NCBI GenBank assembly: GCA_902388495.1
Contig: CABMPP010000007.1
Coordinates: 62,001 to 126,000 of the forward strand
Length of the DNA stretch: 64,000 bases
Reading direction: 5' to 3'
DNA from: an uncultured Bacteroides sp.
GTDB taxonomy: Bacteria; Bacteroidota; Bacteroidia; Bacteroidales; Bacteroidaceae
In this document: piece by piece, positions 24,430-34,604 of the stretch
Position numbering within the stretch: position 1 is the stretch's first letter
Layout of the letters: each line of letters starts with the position of its first letter
Position numbers and translations under genes: made by a program
Notes under the pieces: generated by a model
Databases searched by the model: none
Told to the model about the DNA's origin: nothing
The model's input: the letters and a program-made list of their open reading frames with translations, nothing else

Positions 24430-26328
24430 ATGAAAAAGAAAAATTTATTATATATCGTTTGTGCGTTGGCAATGGCTTCGTTCTGCAGCTGCGACGATTT
24501 TCTGGACAAAGATCCGCAAGACAAGCAGACCAATGACACATATTGGCAGACAGAAACCTCTTTGCGCACTTATGCGCAGGACTTTTACTCCTCCTTCTTC
24601 AAAGGCTATGGCACTGATTATACAGTTTTTGCCGGCTACTTTTCAGGAGATGACTATACGGATGATTTTATCAATCTGAATAATGCGAATACGAATGGAG
24701 CGGGGTACATTTACTTCCCAACTTCTTCTACCACAGACTGGAATAGCCGGACGGCAACCTGGTCTGACTATTATGGCATTGTTTATAAGGCGAATGCCAT
24801 GCTTGAAAAAATTCCGGGAATGAATATCTCGGATGAAGCTAAAAATCACTGGGCAGGTATAGCCCGCTATTTCCGTGCGATGGCCTATAGTACGCTTGCA
24901 AAGTATTATGGCGGTGTTCCTTTCTACGATCAGGTGACTGACCCGGCAGATCAAGCTCTCTATAAAGATCGTGACTCTTATCCCTATATAGCACAGAAAA
25001 TCCAGGAAGATTTTCAGTATGCACTGGATAATGTGCGCCCAGATGATACAAAACGTCAGGTTAATAAGTATGTAGTCGGTGCCTATATGTCACGCGAGTT
25101 ATTGTATCATGCCACATGGCTGAAGTATCACGGCACTACCGTAGGTCCTACTTCCGAAAAGGTGGCTGATGCCGATATCAAAGCTTTATTGCAAGGCGCC
25201 ATCAATGGTGCGGAAGCAGTGATGAATTCTGGCATCTACTCTATTGGAAATACTTATAATGCTCTGTTTACTACAGATGATTTGGCGAATAATCCGGAAG
25301 TTATTTGGTATCGTGAGTATACAAGTGGTGTACAGTGCAATTCTTTGATGTCTTATAATGGTCCGGAAGATCAGACTCAGGGTGGTGTTACCCAGGATGT
25401 AATTGAAACTTATCTTTGCAGTGACGGTCTGCCTATTGGACAGTCTCCCCTTTATCAGGGTAAACAAGATCCCAGTATTCAGAAGTCATTCCAGGAGCGT
25501 GACCCACGTTTGTATCAGACAATTGCAGACAGTCTTCGTATCATGAGTGCCATGGGCACAAATTATACAGAAGGTACATCGCCAACGGGATATCCTACCA
25601 AGAAGTTCTTGAATGATGAATGGTGGGCTGCAGGATCACCCTATTGTACTGGTATATTGAGTCCCGTTGATGCTCCTTGTATTCGCTATGCGGAAGTGTT
25701 GCTGAACTATGTAGAGGCGCGTTATGAAATTGCGCAAGTAGGTGGCAATGCATTTACTCAGAGCGACCTTGACAAGTCTATCAATGAAATCCGCGGTCGT
25801 CAACTGACGAAGTGGGGTGACACTGAAGCAAAGACAATGCCTAAGGTACAGTTGAATGGTGGAAGCCTGAGCGTAAATGGAGTGGTTATCAATGACCCGG
25901 CTCGTGATGTTGATGTTAATCCGGTTCTGTGGGAAATTCGTCGTGAACGTCGTATCGAACTGATTATGGAAGGCCGTCGTGGCGAAGATCTTCGTCGTTG
26001 GGCTAAATTTGAGTACTTGAACTCGGAAGATGCCAGTGGCCATCCTACTATGCCTTTCCTGGGTGCTTATGTCAATATGGCCGACTATCCGGGAATATCA
26101 GCGACAGATGAATCCGGCAAGCGGGTACTGTTCTTGTTCGATCCGGAAAATCCTTCTAATACGGATGCCAATAAGGGGTATATCTATTATCTCCGTGAGA
26201 AGGGGCTTCGTACATTCAAGAAGGGAGACCTGAATTCAGAACGTAACTATCTGCGTGCAATACCTGCTGCACAGTTGACTATCTACGAAAATAAAAATAA
26301 GGTGCTGACTCAGAATCCGGGTTGGTAA
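24430..26328 (+). CDS. SusD/RagB-family nutrient-binding lipoprotein (pair 2)
   Basis: A 632-residue lipoprotein. I chose the ATG at 24430, since the frame upstream of it only overlaps susC; MKKKNLLYIVCALAMASFCSC gives Cys21 as the likely anchor. SusD hallmarks are DDFLDKDPQDKQTNDTYW, ARYFRAMAYSTLAKYYGGVPF near 145, IRYAEVLLNYVEARYE near 418, WEIRRERRIELIMEGRRGED near 500, and an end in LTQNPGW. It is about 70 residues longer than the pair 1 SusD. It is co-transcribed with susC-2 and followed by a strong terminator. Confidence 0.93.
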   Translation: MKKKNLLYIVCALAMASFCSCDDFLDKDPQDKQTNDTYWQTETSLRTYAQDFYSSFFKGYGTDYTVFAGYFSGDDYTDDFINLNNANTNGAGYIYFPTSSTTDWNSRTATWSDYYGIVYKANAMLEKIPGMNISDEAKNHWAGIARYFRAMAYSTLAKYYGGVPFYDQVTDPADQALYKDRDSYPYIAQKIQEDFQYALDNVRPDDTKRQVNKYVVGAYMSRELLYHATWLKYHGTTVGPTSEKVADADIKALLQGAINGAEAVMNSGIYSIGNTYNALFTTDDLANNPEVIWYREYTSGVQCNSLMSYNGPEDQTQGGVTQDVIETYLCSDGLPIGQSPLYQGKQDPSIQKSFQERDPRLYQTIADSLRIMSAMGTNYTEGTSPTGYPTKKFLNDEWWAAGSPYCTGILSPVDAPCIRYAEVLLNYVEARYEIAQVGGNAFTQSDLDKSINEIRGRQLTKWGDTEAKTMPKVQLNGGSLSVNGVVINDPARDVDVNPVLWEIRRERRIELIMEGRRGEDLRRWAKFEYLNSEDASGHPTMPFLGAYVNMADYPGISATDESGKRVLFLFDPENPSNTDANKGYIYYLREKGLRTFKKGDLNSERNYLRAIPAAQLTIYENKNKVLTQNPGW

Positions 26329-26352
26329 TATTGTAGATTTATATTAAAGAAT

Positions 26353-26400
26353 AAGTGCCAAAGGTTAGAATTCGGTTTCTGCCTTTGGCACTTTTATTTT
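26353..26400 (+). terminator. terminator of the susC-2/susD-2 operon
   Basis: Perfect 12-base arms AAGTGCCAAAGG (26353-26364) and CCTTTGGCACTT (26382-26393), followed by TTATTTT. Confidence 0.9.
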
Positions 26401-26464
26401 ATGTCTCAGGGATAAGTTCGTGAGTAACTGAAATTTTAGGCTTATGAAATTCTATAATAGAACA

Positions 26465-26506
26465 AACGAAAAAGCCGTCAAATCAGTTTGACGGCTTTTT
26501 CTTGTT
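26465..26506 (-). terminator. bidirectional terminator of asd
   Basis: 15-base arms at 26468-26482 and 26487-26501 around AAAGCCGTC/GACGGCTTT, with A-runs and T-runs on both sides. It serves asd on the minus strand and backs up the susD-2 terminator. Confidence 0.85.
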
Positions 26507-26521
26507 TATGAAAGAATGATT

Positions 26522-27529
26522 TTATACGTTCTTTTCCTTTATCAGATATTCCGCAATCTGCACTGCATTCAGCGCAGCCCCCTTCTTGATCTGGTCGCCT
26601 ACGATCCAGAAGGTCAGTCCGTTCTCGTTAGTGAGATCCTTGCGGATACGGCCTACGTAAACCGGATCTTTACCGGCGAGGAACAACGGCATCGGATATT
26701 CCTTTTCTGCCGGATTGTCCATCAAAACCAATCCGTTGCCATTGGCAAATGCTTCGCGGGCTTCTTCTACGGAGATGGGGCGCTCTGTTTCTACCCAAAT
26801 ACTTTCGGAGTGGGAGCGAAGCGCGGGAACGCGTACACAAGTAGCACTCACTTTTATGTCAGAATGCATAATCTTGCGGGTTTCGTTGAACATCTTCATT
26901 TCTTCCTTGGTATACCCGTTTTCGGTGAATACGTCGATCTGCGGGATGAGGTTGAATGCCAATTGATAGGCGAACTTCTCTACAGTTACCGATTCGCCTG
27001 CCAATACTTGGCGGTATTGTTCGTACAATTCGTCCATAGCAGCTGCACCGGCACCGCTGGCAGCCTGATAGGTAGAAACATGCACGGTCTTTATATGAGA
27101 AAGCTGTTCGATGGCTTTCAGCGCCACTACCATCTGGATAGTGGTACAGTTGGGGTTGGCGATGATGCCGCGCGGACGGTCTTTAGCATCGGCAGCGTTC
27201 ATCTCGGGTACTACCAAAGGCACATCGGCATCCATACGGAAAGCGCTGGAATTGTCAATCATTACAGCTCCGTACTTGGTAATGGTCTCGGCAAACTCTT
27301 TAGAGGTGCCTGCGCCTGCGGAAGTGAAAGCGATATCAACCCCTTTAAAGTCATCGTTGTGTTGCAAGAGTTTAACCTCGATCTGTTTACCGCGGAAGGT
27401 ATATTTAGTTCCGGCACTGCGTTTAGAACCAAACAATACTAACTCGTCCAACGGGAAATTCCTTTCATCGAGCACTCGCAGGAACTCCTGTCCCACGGCT
27501 CCGCTTGCTCCAACAATAGCTACTTTCAT
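26522..27529 (-). CDS. asd: aspartate-semialdehyde dehydrogenase
   Basis: 335 residues, cytosolic. It reduces beta-aspartyl phosphate to aspartate semialdehyde with NADPH, the branch point to lysine/diaminopimelate, methionine and threonine. The N-terminal [14 protein letters not shown] (7-20) is the NADP-binding loop. The catalytic cysteine lies in [10 protein letters not shown] near residue 127, and [19 protein letters not shown] near 155 is the family substrate segment. The length is normal. It is monocistronic, with a terminator downstream and a divergent antiporter gene upstream. Confidence 0.95.
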   Translation of the reverse strand: MKVAIVGASGAVGQEFLRVLDERNFPLDELVLFGSKRSAGTKYTFRGKQIEVKLLQHNDDFKGVDIAFTSAGAGTSKEFAETITKYGAVMIDNSSAFRMDADVPLVVPEMNAADAKDRPRGIIANPNCTTIQMVVALKAIEQLSHIKTVHVSTYQAASGAGAAAMDELYEQYRQVLAGESVTVEKFAYQLAFNLIPQIDVFTENGYTKEEMKMFNETRKIMHSDIKVSATCVRVPALRSHSESIWVETERPISVEEAREAFANGNGLVLMDNPAEKEYPMPLFLAGKDPVYVGRIRKDLTNENGLTFWIVGDQIKKGAALNAVQIAEYLIKEKNV

Positions 27530-27674
27530 TTTTCTTTGTTTTTAGTTTATAAATAAGTTATTAACTCTAAAAAGATAGAATTGGCTGCAAATTTATAACA
27601 AAATGCTGTATGGCACCGCATAAAGTGAAAACTTTTTCGTTATTTTGCATACAAAATCCTAAAACCTGCAGCCT

Positions 27675-29804
27675 ATGGATTGGTTTGACTTCAGTTTGAA
27701 ACTCCCGATTACCGACCCTACATGGATATTCCTCCTTGTACTACTCATCATATTGTTTGCACCTATGTTGCTGAACCGCCTTCGTATTCCGCATATCATC
27801 GGTATGATATTGGCAGGACTCGTCATTGGCGAGCACGGCTTCAATATCCTGGTGCGCGACAGCAGTTTTGAACTCTTCGGCAAAGTGGGACTGTATTACA
27901 TCATGTTCCTTGCCGGCTTGGAAATGAATATGGGGGACTTCAAGCAGAACCGGGGCAAGGCGCTGGTACTTGGTTTGTTGGCTTTTATCATTCCGATAGG
28001 AATAGGTTTTGTTACGAATATGACGCTGCTGAAATACGGTGTCCTGACCTCTGTGCTGCTTGCCAGTATGTATGCCTCGCATACGCTGGTGGCTTATCCC
28101 ATTGTGATACGTTATGGCGTGTCCCGCCATCGCAGTGTGAGCATTGCGGTAGGGGGGACGGCGGTGACGGATACGCTTACTTTGCTGGTGCTGGCGGTAG
28201 TTGGCGGAATGTTCAAGGGAGAGTCGGGAGGCTTGTTCTGGTTATGGTTGGTGGTGAAGGTCATCTTCCTGGGCGGGCTGATTATCTACCTCTTTCCGCG
28301 TATAGGCCGCTGGTTCTTCCGGAGATATGACGACAATGTGATGCAGTTCATCTTTGTGCTTGCCATGGTCTTCCTGGGAGCCGGGTTGATGGAGTTTGTG
28401 GGCATGGAAGGCATCTTGGGCGCTTTCCTTGCGGGACTGGTGCTGAACCGTCTCATTCCTCATGTTTCCCCATTAATGAACCATCTGGAGTTTGTAGGCA
28501 ATGCACTGTTCATTCCTTATTTTCTGATAGGAGTGGGAATGTTGATCGATGTGCACGTTATTTTCGGACATGGAGATGCTTTGACGGTGGCTGCCGTGAT
28601 GATAGTGGTGGCATTGGCCGGCAAATGGATTGCCTGCTGGCTGACGCAGAAAATTTACAGGATGGGAGCCATCGAGCGCGAGTTGATGTATGGACTGAGT
28701 AATGCGCAAGCCGCAGCAACCCTGGCAGCTGTATTGGTGGGATATAACATCATTCTGCCCAATGGCGAACGCCTGCTGAATGATGATGTGCTGAACGGCA
28801 CCGTCTTGCTGATTCTGGTGACCTGCATCGTAAGTTCGTTCATCACAGAGCGTGCGGCGCGAAGGGTTGCAATGGAAGAAGCCCATCTGGAAGAGAACCG
28901 TTCGGTAGAAGAAGAAAAAATACTGATACCTATAGCCAATCCCGATACCATTGAAGATCTGATTAATCTCTCGCTGGTGATACGCGATCCGAAGCAGAAG
29001 GACAATCTGCTGGCATTGAATGTGATCAATGACGATAGCAGTTCGGAGAATGCAGAGCTTCGTGGAAAACGCTATCTGGAGAAGGCTGCCATGATAACGG
29101 CGTCGGCCGATGTTCCGTTGCAGCAGATTACGCGTTACGATTTGAATATCGCTTCCGGCATTATCCATACTGCCAAAGAATACGGGGCAACCGATGTCAT
29201 TATAGGTTTGCACCGCAAGCTCAATATCGTGGACACGTTCTTCGGTATGCTTACGGAGAATCTGCTGAAGGGACTTCACCGCGAAGTCATGGTCTCTAAA
29301 TTCTTGATACCCATCAATACAATAAGGCGCGTCATTGTAGCTGTACCTCCGAAGGCTGAATATGAGGCCGGTTTCCAGAAGTGGGTGGACCACTTCTGCC
29401 GCCTGGGTGAAACTTTGGGATGCCGTGTGCACTTCTATGCAAATGAGGAGACCACCGCCCACCTGCAGGGATTGGTGAAAAAGAAACACGGGCAGACACT
29501 GACGGAATTTTCTCGCCTGGATGACTGGGGAGACCTGTTGATACTGACCGGACAAGTGAACTTTGACCATCTGCTGGTGATTATCAGTGCCCGCCGGGGC
29601 TCTATCTCATACGACAGTTCTTTTGAAAAGTTGCCGGCGCAAATCAGCAAGTACTTCGCCAACAATAGTCTGATAGTGCTCTATCCCGACCAGTTGGGCG
29701 AGCCCCAGGATGCGGTGTCTTTCTCTAATCCGCGGGGCAATAATGAATCGCAGCACTATGAGAAGGTGGGTAAATGGTTTTATAAATGGTTTAAGAAGAA
29801 CTAA
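27675..29804 (+). CDS. CPA2-type cation:proton antiporter with C-terminal cytosolic domain
   Basis: A 709-residue protein. Residues 15-400 form about 12-13 membrane segments of the Na+/H+ exchanger fold (LRIPHIIGMILAGLVIGEHG near 35-54, EGILGAFLAGLVLNRLIP near 244-261). The C-terminal 300 residues are soluble and resemble tandem universal-stress-like domains (ILIPIANPDTIEDLINLSLV near 416, GATDVIIGLHRKLN near 508). No TrkA-N nucleotide-binding motif is obvious. Likely role: pH and cation homeostasis. It begins an operon with tcdA (9-base gap) and the LolD-like ATPase (7-base gap). Confidence 0.88.
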   Translation: MDWFDFSLKLPITDPTWIFLLVLLIILFAPMLLNRLRIPHIIGMILAGLVIGEHGFNILVRDSSFELFGKVGLYYIMFLAGLEMNMGDFKQNRGKALVLGLLAFIIPIGIGFVTNMTLLKYGVLTSVLLASMYASHTLVAYPIVIRYGVSRHRSVSIAVGGTAVTDTLTLLVLAVVGGMFKGESGGLFWLWLVVKVIFLGGLIIYLFPRIGRWFFRRYDDNVMQFIFVLAMVFLGAGLMEFVGMEGILGAFLAGLVLNRLIPHVSPLMNHLEFVGNALFIPYFLIGVGMLIDVHVIFGHGDALTVAAVMIVVALAGKWIACWLTQKIYRMGAIERELMYGLSNAQAAATLAAVLVGYNIILPNGERLLNDDVLNGTVLLILVTCIVSSFITERAARRVAMEEAHLEENRSVEEEKILIPIANPDTIEDLINLSLVIRDPKQKDNLLALNVINDDSSSENAELRGKRYLEKAAMITASADVPLQQITRYDLNIASGIIHTAKEYGATDVIIGLHRKLNIVDTFFGMLTENLLKGLHREVMVSKFLIPINTIRRVIVAVPPKAEYEAGFQKWVDHFCRLGETLGCRVHFYANEETTAHLQGLVKKKHGQTLTEFSRLDDWGDLLILTGQVNFDHLLVIISARRGSISYDSSFEKLPAQISKYFANNSLIVLYPDQLGEPQDAVSFSNPRGNNESQHYEKVGKWFYKWFKKN

Positions 29805-29812
29805 GTTCTGCA

Positions 29813-30538
29813 ATGAATGATCGGATGATGGAAGAGTGGAAACAAAGAACACAGCTCTTGCTGGGAGATGATAAGATGCAACGGTTGCAACGGGCGCACG
29901 TGCTGGTTGTCGGTTTGGGAGGCGTGGGAGCATACGCTGCCGAGATGATATGCCGCGCCGGTGTGGGGCGGATGACCATTGTAGATGCGGACACGGTGCA
30001 GCCCACCAACATAAACCGCCAGTTACCGGCGGTGCATTCCACGGTCGGCCGACTGAAAGCGGAGGTACTGGCAGCGCGTTTCAAAGATATCAATCCGGAG
30101 TTGGAACTGACGGTGCTGCCTGTATATCTGAAAGATGAGAATATACCGGAACTGCTCGATGCCGCAATTTACGATTTTGTAGTAGATGCCATCGATACGC
30201 TTGCACCCAAATGCCATCTGATAGCGGAGGCGATGAAGCGCCGCATCAAGATCGTATCCAGTATGGGAGCGGGGGCGAAGAGTGACATTACGCAAGTGCG
30301 TTTTGCCGATATATGGGACACTTACCATTGCGGGCTGAGCAAAGCGGTGCGGAAGCGCCTTCAGAAGATGGGCATCAAGCGTAAGTTGCCAGTTGTCTTC
30401 AGTACGGAGCAGGCCGACCCGAAGGCAGTGCTGCTGACGGAAGATGAGATGAACAAGAAATCGACGTGCGGCACGGTCAGCTATATGCCGGCAGTTTTTG
30501 GCTGCTATTTGGCGGAGTATGTAATAAAGAGATTGTAG
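29813..30538 (+). CDS. tcdA: tRNA threonylcarbamoyladenosine dehydratase (ThiF/E1-like)
   Basis: A 241-residue E1-like enzyme. The ATP-binding loop [15 protein letters not shown] is at residues 29-43, and [16 protein letters not shown] at about 55-70 carries the acidic residue and the N-x-x-R motif. [13 protein letters not shown] at about 121 and [15 protein letters not shown] at about 149 match TcdA/CsdL. It cyclises t6A37 of tRNA to ct6A using ATP. The gene could also start at a Met five codons in (MEEWKQRTQ). Co-transcription with an antiporter has no obvious functional reason. Confidence 0.9.
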   Translation: MNDRMMEEWKQRTQLLLGDDKMQRLQRAHVLVVGLGGVGAYAAEMICRAGVGRMTIVDADTVQPTNINRQLPAVHSTVGRLKAEVLAARFKDINPELELTVLPVYLKDENIPELLDAAIYDFVVDAIDTLAPKCHLIAEAMKRRIKIVSSMGAGAKSDITQVRFADIWDTYHCGLSKAVRKRLQKMGIKRKLPVVFSTEQADPKAVLLTEDEMNKKSTCGTVSYMPAVFGCYLAEYVIKRL

Positions 30539-30545
30539 GGTAGAT

Positions 30546-31205
30546 ATGATACGATTAGAAAATATAACGAAGAGTTTCGGCAGCTTGCAAGTGCTGCGGG
30601 GCATTGATCTGGAAATAGAGAAAGGCGAGATTGTCAGTATTGTCGGCCCCAGCGGTGCAGGCAAGACGACTTTGCTGCAGATTATGGGTACGCTGGACAT
30701 GCCGGACGGCGGTTCGGTGATTATCAACGGTACGCAGGTCAATCGTATGAAGGAGAAAGAACTTTCTGCATTCCGCAACAAGCACATCGGCTTTGTGTTT
30801 CAGTTTCATCAGTTGTTGCCCGAGTTCACTGCTTTGGAAAATGTAATGATACCTGCCTTTATTGCCGGGAAAAGCCAGCAAGAAGCCAAGGCCGCCGCTA
30901 CGGAAATTCTAGAATTCATGGGGCTTACCGAGCGCGCTTCCCATAAGCCGAACGAACTGTCCGGTGGGGAGAAGCAACGGGTGGCAGTGGCGCGTGCTCT
31001 CATCAACCATCCGGCGGTGGTGCTGGCGGATGAGCCTTCCGGCAGTCTCGACACTCATAATAAGGAAGAACTGCACCAGCTCTTCTTCGACTTGCGCAAT
31101 CGTTTCGGACAAACATTTGTCATCGTCACGCACGATGAAGGACTGGCGCAGATTACAGACCGTACGATACATCTGCTTGATGGGGAAATAGATAAGATGG
31201 CCTGA
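30546..31205 (+). CDS. lolD: ABC transporter ATP-binding protein, LolD/MacB-like
   Basis: 219 residues with the complete ABC set: Walker [10 protein letters not shown] near 36-44, Q-loop FVFQFHQL near 83, signature [15 protein letters not shown] near 139, Walker [10 protein letters not shown] near 160, and H-loop VTHDE near 197. The size and the [23 protein letters not shown] start fit the LolD/MacB/FtsE group that drives MacB-type permeases, including lipoprotein release. No permease gene is adjacent, which is usual for lolD in this group. The exact partner is inferred; the symbol is the best guess. Confidence 0.8.
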   Translation: MIRLENITKSFGSLQVLRGIDLEIEKGEIVSIVGPSGAGKTTLLQIMGTLDMPDGGSVIINGTQVNRMKEKELSAFRNKHIGFVFQFHQLLPEFTALENVMIPAFIAGKSQQEAKAAATEILEFMGLTERASHKPNELSGGEKQRVAVARALINHPAVVLADEPSGSLDTHNKEELHQLFFDLRNRFGQTFVIVTHDEGLAQITDRTIHLLDGEIDKMA

Positions 31206-31213
31206 CGTTGTTT

Positions 31214-33538
31214 TTATTTTCCCGTGCTCATTACTCCCGAGTCGTCGTCGCTGTTGTTCACTTTTCGTTGTGCTGTCTTAAAGGTACGACCGAATGAGAA
31301 GTTATAAGAAAAGTTGACCATGAACATGCGGGAGCTTTCTTTTATATAATTCTTCGTTTTATAGGATGCAAACTGGTTCCAGTTTTCGCTTTGCACTTTG
31401 TAGTTGTCGGTGAAGGGGTTGAATGCACCAACTCCCACCCGCAGGTCTTTGTGCCTGTAATATACGCCTAATATCTGAATGTTCTCTCCTCCCGACAGGG
31501 TCTCTCCCCAGAAGTTATTCCAGTTGGTGTTGATCTGCCAGAACAAGGAGAACTGTTTGTAACTCAATGAGGCTTCTGCTTCACAGAACCAATTGGTATA
31601 GGTGTGTGAGTATTGATTGCCATGGCTCATGTAATGGTTGACACCCCCTGTAAACGAAACTTGCAGAATATCACGGATAGGGCCTACGCGGAACATGGCA
31701 CGTCCGGAGACTTTCTGCCAATCTTTTTGGTTATCCCAGGTTTGCACAATTTTATTTCCTTCTTGAATCTTTTCATCCATAATGGCATCGGGGCGGTAGT
31801 CGTAAGCACCCCATAAATTGGTGTAGAATATGCCTTTCTTCCATTCGTACGTCAGTTCCGTATTGTAGCACATGTACGATTTCAAATTAGGATTACCACG
31901 ACGAATCTGGAAGGAATCTACTGCTTGTTCCACTGCACTGAGGTCGCCCAGAGAAGGGGAGGCATTGTAGATATTCGCTTTCCAACGAAGATAAGAGTTG
32001 TCGGAGAAAGCATAATGCAACACAATGCTCGGATTGAAACTGTAGTTCTTGGTAGACTGGTCGTCTCCGTTCTGGTGGTAATAGAAGCGGGTTGCAGCAA
32101 TTCCCAGCCTATAGTTCAACTTATTTATTTTTCCGCGATATTCGCCGAACAGGTAGGTGTTTCCCTGATGCATGTTCGTTTCGTAGTAATGACCATTCTT
32201 ATATTCGTTGTTGGCATAAGATTGCGAATGGTTCAAACCGAAACTCAATGCATTGCCTTTGGAGAATTGTTTCTCGTAGATGGCTTCGGCAATCAGGGAG
32301 TATTTATTCCCCAGGACATTATTGTCGATGTCGGTCAACATCTCTTCCGGGATGCTCTCCTGGTAGAATCGGTGTGATTTATCCCGGTTGTAAGTACCTA
32401 CGACATTGAATACCAGGGTTTGCTTATTTTTCAGGTTTTGTTGGTAGTACAGGTCCAGCGAGGGGCGTGTCCAACTTTGTTTGGTACGGTCCACCATATT
32501 TACCACGTCCGTTTCGTCATTGGCATTATAGAGAGTTCCCTTGTAGTCCCAATGTGGCTGATTATTCCCTCGCAGGCGGAATGCGGCGCTGAAAAGGGAG
32601 TTTTCTGAGGTTTGCAGACTGTAGTTTACATTCAGGTTATGCATGACCAATGTTGCTTTGCTGGGTTCACCCCGTTCCAGGCGGCGCAAAGTGGTGCCGT
32701 CTGCCAGGTGAAACTCTTCCTCATTGTCACGGTATAGACCGTCAAAACTTCGTGGTCCCATGTAGTAGGAGAAACCGAATTCTGATTTCTTGTGGTTTAC
32801 TTTGCCGTATAGGTTGTAGTTGCCCCACATGGCATTTACGCTTTGGGAGATATCAGTGCCGAAGTTACCTCCTGTATCGGGACGGCGTACTATGTAGTCT
32901 ATCACCACTTCGGCATTACCATAGCGCAGTCCCGGGTTATCATGATATTCTATACGGATAATGTCTGCCGGGCGAATGGCTTTGATTTCGTCTATTTCTG
33001 CTTTCACACCGTTGATGCGCAGTTGCAGTTCGCCGCCACCGGACAGTCCTATTTCATTATTCATCGGGTTCACCAGAATGCGGGGGAGCATCAGTTCTTG
33101 GAGCAGGTTCACCCCATTGGTTGAGGTTTTCATCTGCCTTTCGGAGGGGAAAACTAACTTCCGGTCGGCACGGCTGATCTGGCTGGAACCGGTAATGGTT
33201 ACTCCTTCCAAAGCGATGGCGGTGCTATCCATTACTATTTGTCCGAGGTCTGTACTGCGTTTTACCCCATCGAGGGTGATGTACTGGGTATTGTAGCCGA
33301 TGCTGGAAAGTACTAGCCGGTAATCTCCTGCCTCTGTACTCTTGAAAACGAACTGCCCTTGCGGGTTGGTGGTTACCCCGTTCACAAATGTGGAGTCGAG
33401 GGTTTGCAATACAATATTAGCGTACTCTATGGCATTGTTGGCAACATCGCAAACAGTTCCTTTGATTTCTATTTTTTGAGCAAAAGAGCTCTCTACCACG
33501 CTGCTGAACAGTATGGCTGCTATTATTAATTTTCTCAT
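31214..33538 (-). CDS. outer-membrane beta-barrel receptor with N-terminal carboxypeptidase-regulatory-like domain
   Basis: 774 residues with a signal peptide (MRKLIIAAILFSSVVESSFAQ). Residues 23-105 form a CarboxypepD-regulatory-like domain (IEIKGTVCDVANNAIEYANIV, DYRLVLSSIGYNTQYI). A plug-like region follows (GVTITGSSQISRADRKLVFP, about 110-225), then a large barrel of the OMP_b-brl_3 type. It is shorter than SusC, and no susD follows, so it belongs to the outer-membrane beta-barrel family related to TonB receptors rather than to the Sus group. The end is non-canonical: a charged tail (QRKVNNSDDDSGVMSTGK) after the last strand. Convergent with the ABC gene, 8 bases apart. Confidence 0.82.
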   Translation of the reverse strand: MRKLIIAAILFSSVVESSFAQKIEIKGTVCDVANNAIEYANIVLQTLDSTFVNGVTTNPQGQFVFKSTEAGDYRLVLSSIGYNTQYITLDGVKRSTDLGQIVMDSTAIALEGVTITGSSQISRADRKLVFPSERQMKTSTNGVNLLQELMLPRILVNPMNNEIGLSGGGELQLRINGVKAEIDEIKAIRPADIIRIEYHDNPGLRYGNAEVVIDYIVRRPDTGGNFGTDISQSVNAMWGNYNLYGKVNHKKSEFGFSYYMGPRSFDGLYRDNEEEFHLADGTTLRRLERGEPSKATLVMHNLNVNYSLQTSENSLFSAAFRLRGNNQPHWDYKGTLYNANDETDVVNMVDRTKQSWTRPSLDLYYQQNLKNKQTLVFNVVGTYNRDKSHRFYQESIPEEMLTDIDNNVLGNKYSLIAEAIYEKQFSKGNALSFGLNHSQSYANNEYKNGHYYETNMHQGNTYLFGEYRGKINKLNYRLGIAATRFYYHQNGDDQSTKNYSFNPSIVLHYAFSDNSYLRWKANIYNASPSLGDLSAVEQAVDSFQIRRGNPNLKSYMCYNTELTYEWKKGIFYTNLWGAYDYRPDAIMDEKIQEGNKIVQTWDNQKDWQKVSGRAMFRVGPIRDILQVSFTGGVNHYMSHGNQYSHTYTNWFCEAEASLSYKQFSLFWQINTNWNNFWGETLSGGENIQILGVYYRHKDLRVGVGAFNPFTDNYKVQSENWNQFASYKTKNYIKESSRMFMVNFSYNFSFGRTFKTAQRKVNNSDDDSGVMSTGK

Positions 33539-33652
33539 GTCTATACGATTGTTTCCTTTTTATTGCAGTTGGCCTTTCTGCTTTCAAGGAGGTTTCTGCT
33601 TTTTAGACGAAGTAGCTGGGGAAAAAGTTGCATCTGAAATGAAAAAATCTTG

Positions 33653-34597
33653 CTATTCGAAACAAACATAGTGACTAATCCGCTCTAAATCAGTGGCGGA
33701 GAACTCTTCGTAAAGTGCAAAAGGTTTCAGGTTGCGTAGTGTCCCTTTCTTCTTCCGGTATTCTACGAACGCCTTGGCCTGATAGAAGTTGATGTAGGGA
33801 TGATTGCGAAGTTTCTCTATTCCGGCACGATTGAGGTTGAGGCGGCGGATGTCTTTGCTGTCGATGCGGAGCCAGGATTGCAGCTGACGGTAATCCACGT
33901 GAATGTCTTGCAATTGCTCTATGCTATAGAAACCGCCTAACCGTTGGCGATAGCCGGTTATCAGACGTGCAATGCCGCTGCCGATGCCCGGAATCTTCTT
34001 CAACTCGGTGGTGTCGGCGCGGTTCAGATCGATGACGGTGCCTTCGGGATATTTATAAGGTGCTGCTTTGGGGCTTGCTGTGCTGTCGTCCGATGCCGGT
34101 GGGGTATAGAGGCGGACGATGCGCCTTGCCGTATCTTCGGGCGCAATGCATATGTAAGGTAACAATGCTTGATATTGTTCCGCTGTCAGTCCGTATACTT
34201 TCTTGAAGTCTTCTGCTTTACGGAACCGGCCTCCTTTGCCGCGGTAGTGCAGGATATTCCGTGCCATCCACCCCGGCAAACCTAAGGAACGAAAAGTGAT
34301 GGAATCTGCCGTATTGGGGTTGAAGGGTGCTAACGTGATGACTGGCTGTGGCTCGTGGGGATAGCGGTAGTATGGCTTTTCAGTATTCTTTTCTTCTTCT
34401 TGTATGGAGGCGATGAAGGCTTCATATTCAGCTTCGGCAAGAGCTTGTTGCCGGAGTTCTTCCTCAGAAAGCGCCTGGTCCCTATGCGAATAATAATGCC
34501 CGACGAGAAAGACGAGGATAATAACTGCAATCAGCACCAGTATTCCGCGTCTTTCTCCCCGGGTGAAGTAGAAGAATTCTTTGAACGGGTTTTGCAT
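33653..34597 (-). CDS. helix-hairpin-helix protein, ComEA-like, membrane-anchored
   Basis: 314 residues. A single membrane segment (GILVLIAVIILVFLVGHYY, residues 18-36) follows a short cytosolic head. Three helix-hairpin-helix units can be seen: FNPNTADSITFRSLGLPGWMA near 92, IDLNRADTTELKKIPGIGS near 187, and LNLNRAGIEKLRNHPY near 254. This is the ComEA type, which binds DNA without sequence specificity. It might take part in DNA uptake or repair at the envelope. It starts 7 bases after the stop of the NSS transporter gene, so both are probably on one transcript. Confidence 0.85.
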   Translation of the reverse strand: MQNPFKEFFYFTRGERRGILVLIAVIILVFLVGHYYSHRDQALSEEELRQQALAEAEYEAFIASIQEEEKNTEKPYYRYPHEPQPVITLAPFNPNTADSITFRSLGLPGWMARNILHYRGKGGRFRKAEDFKKVYGLTAEQYQALLPYICIAPEDTARRIVRLYTPPASDDSTASPKAAPYKYPEGTVIDLNRADTTELKKIPGIGSGIARLITGYRQRLGGFYSIEQLQDIHVDYRQLQSWLRIDSKDIRRLNLNRAGIEKLRNHPYINFYQAKAFVEYRKKKGTLRNLKPFALYEEFSATDLERISHYVCFE

Positions 34598-34604
34598 GTC
34601 CGCT

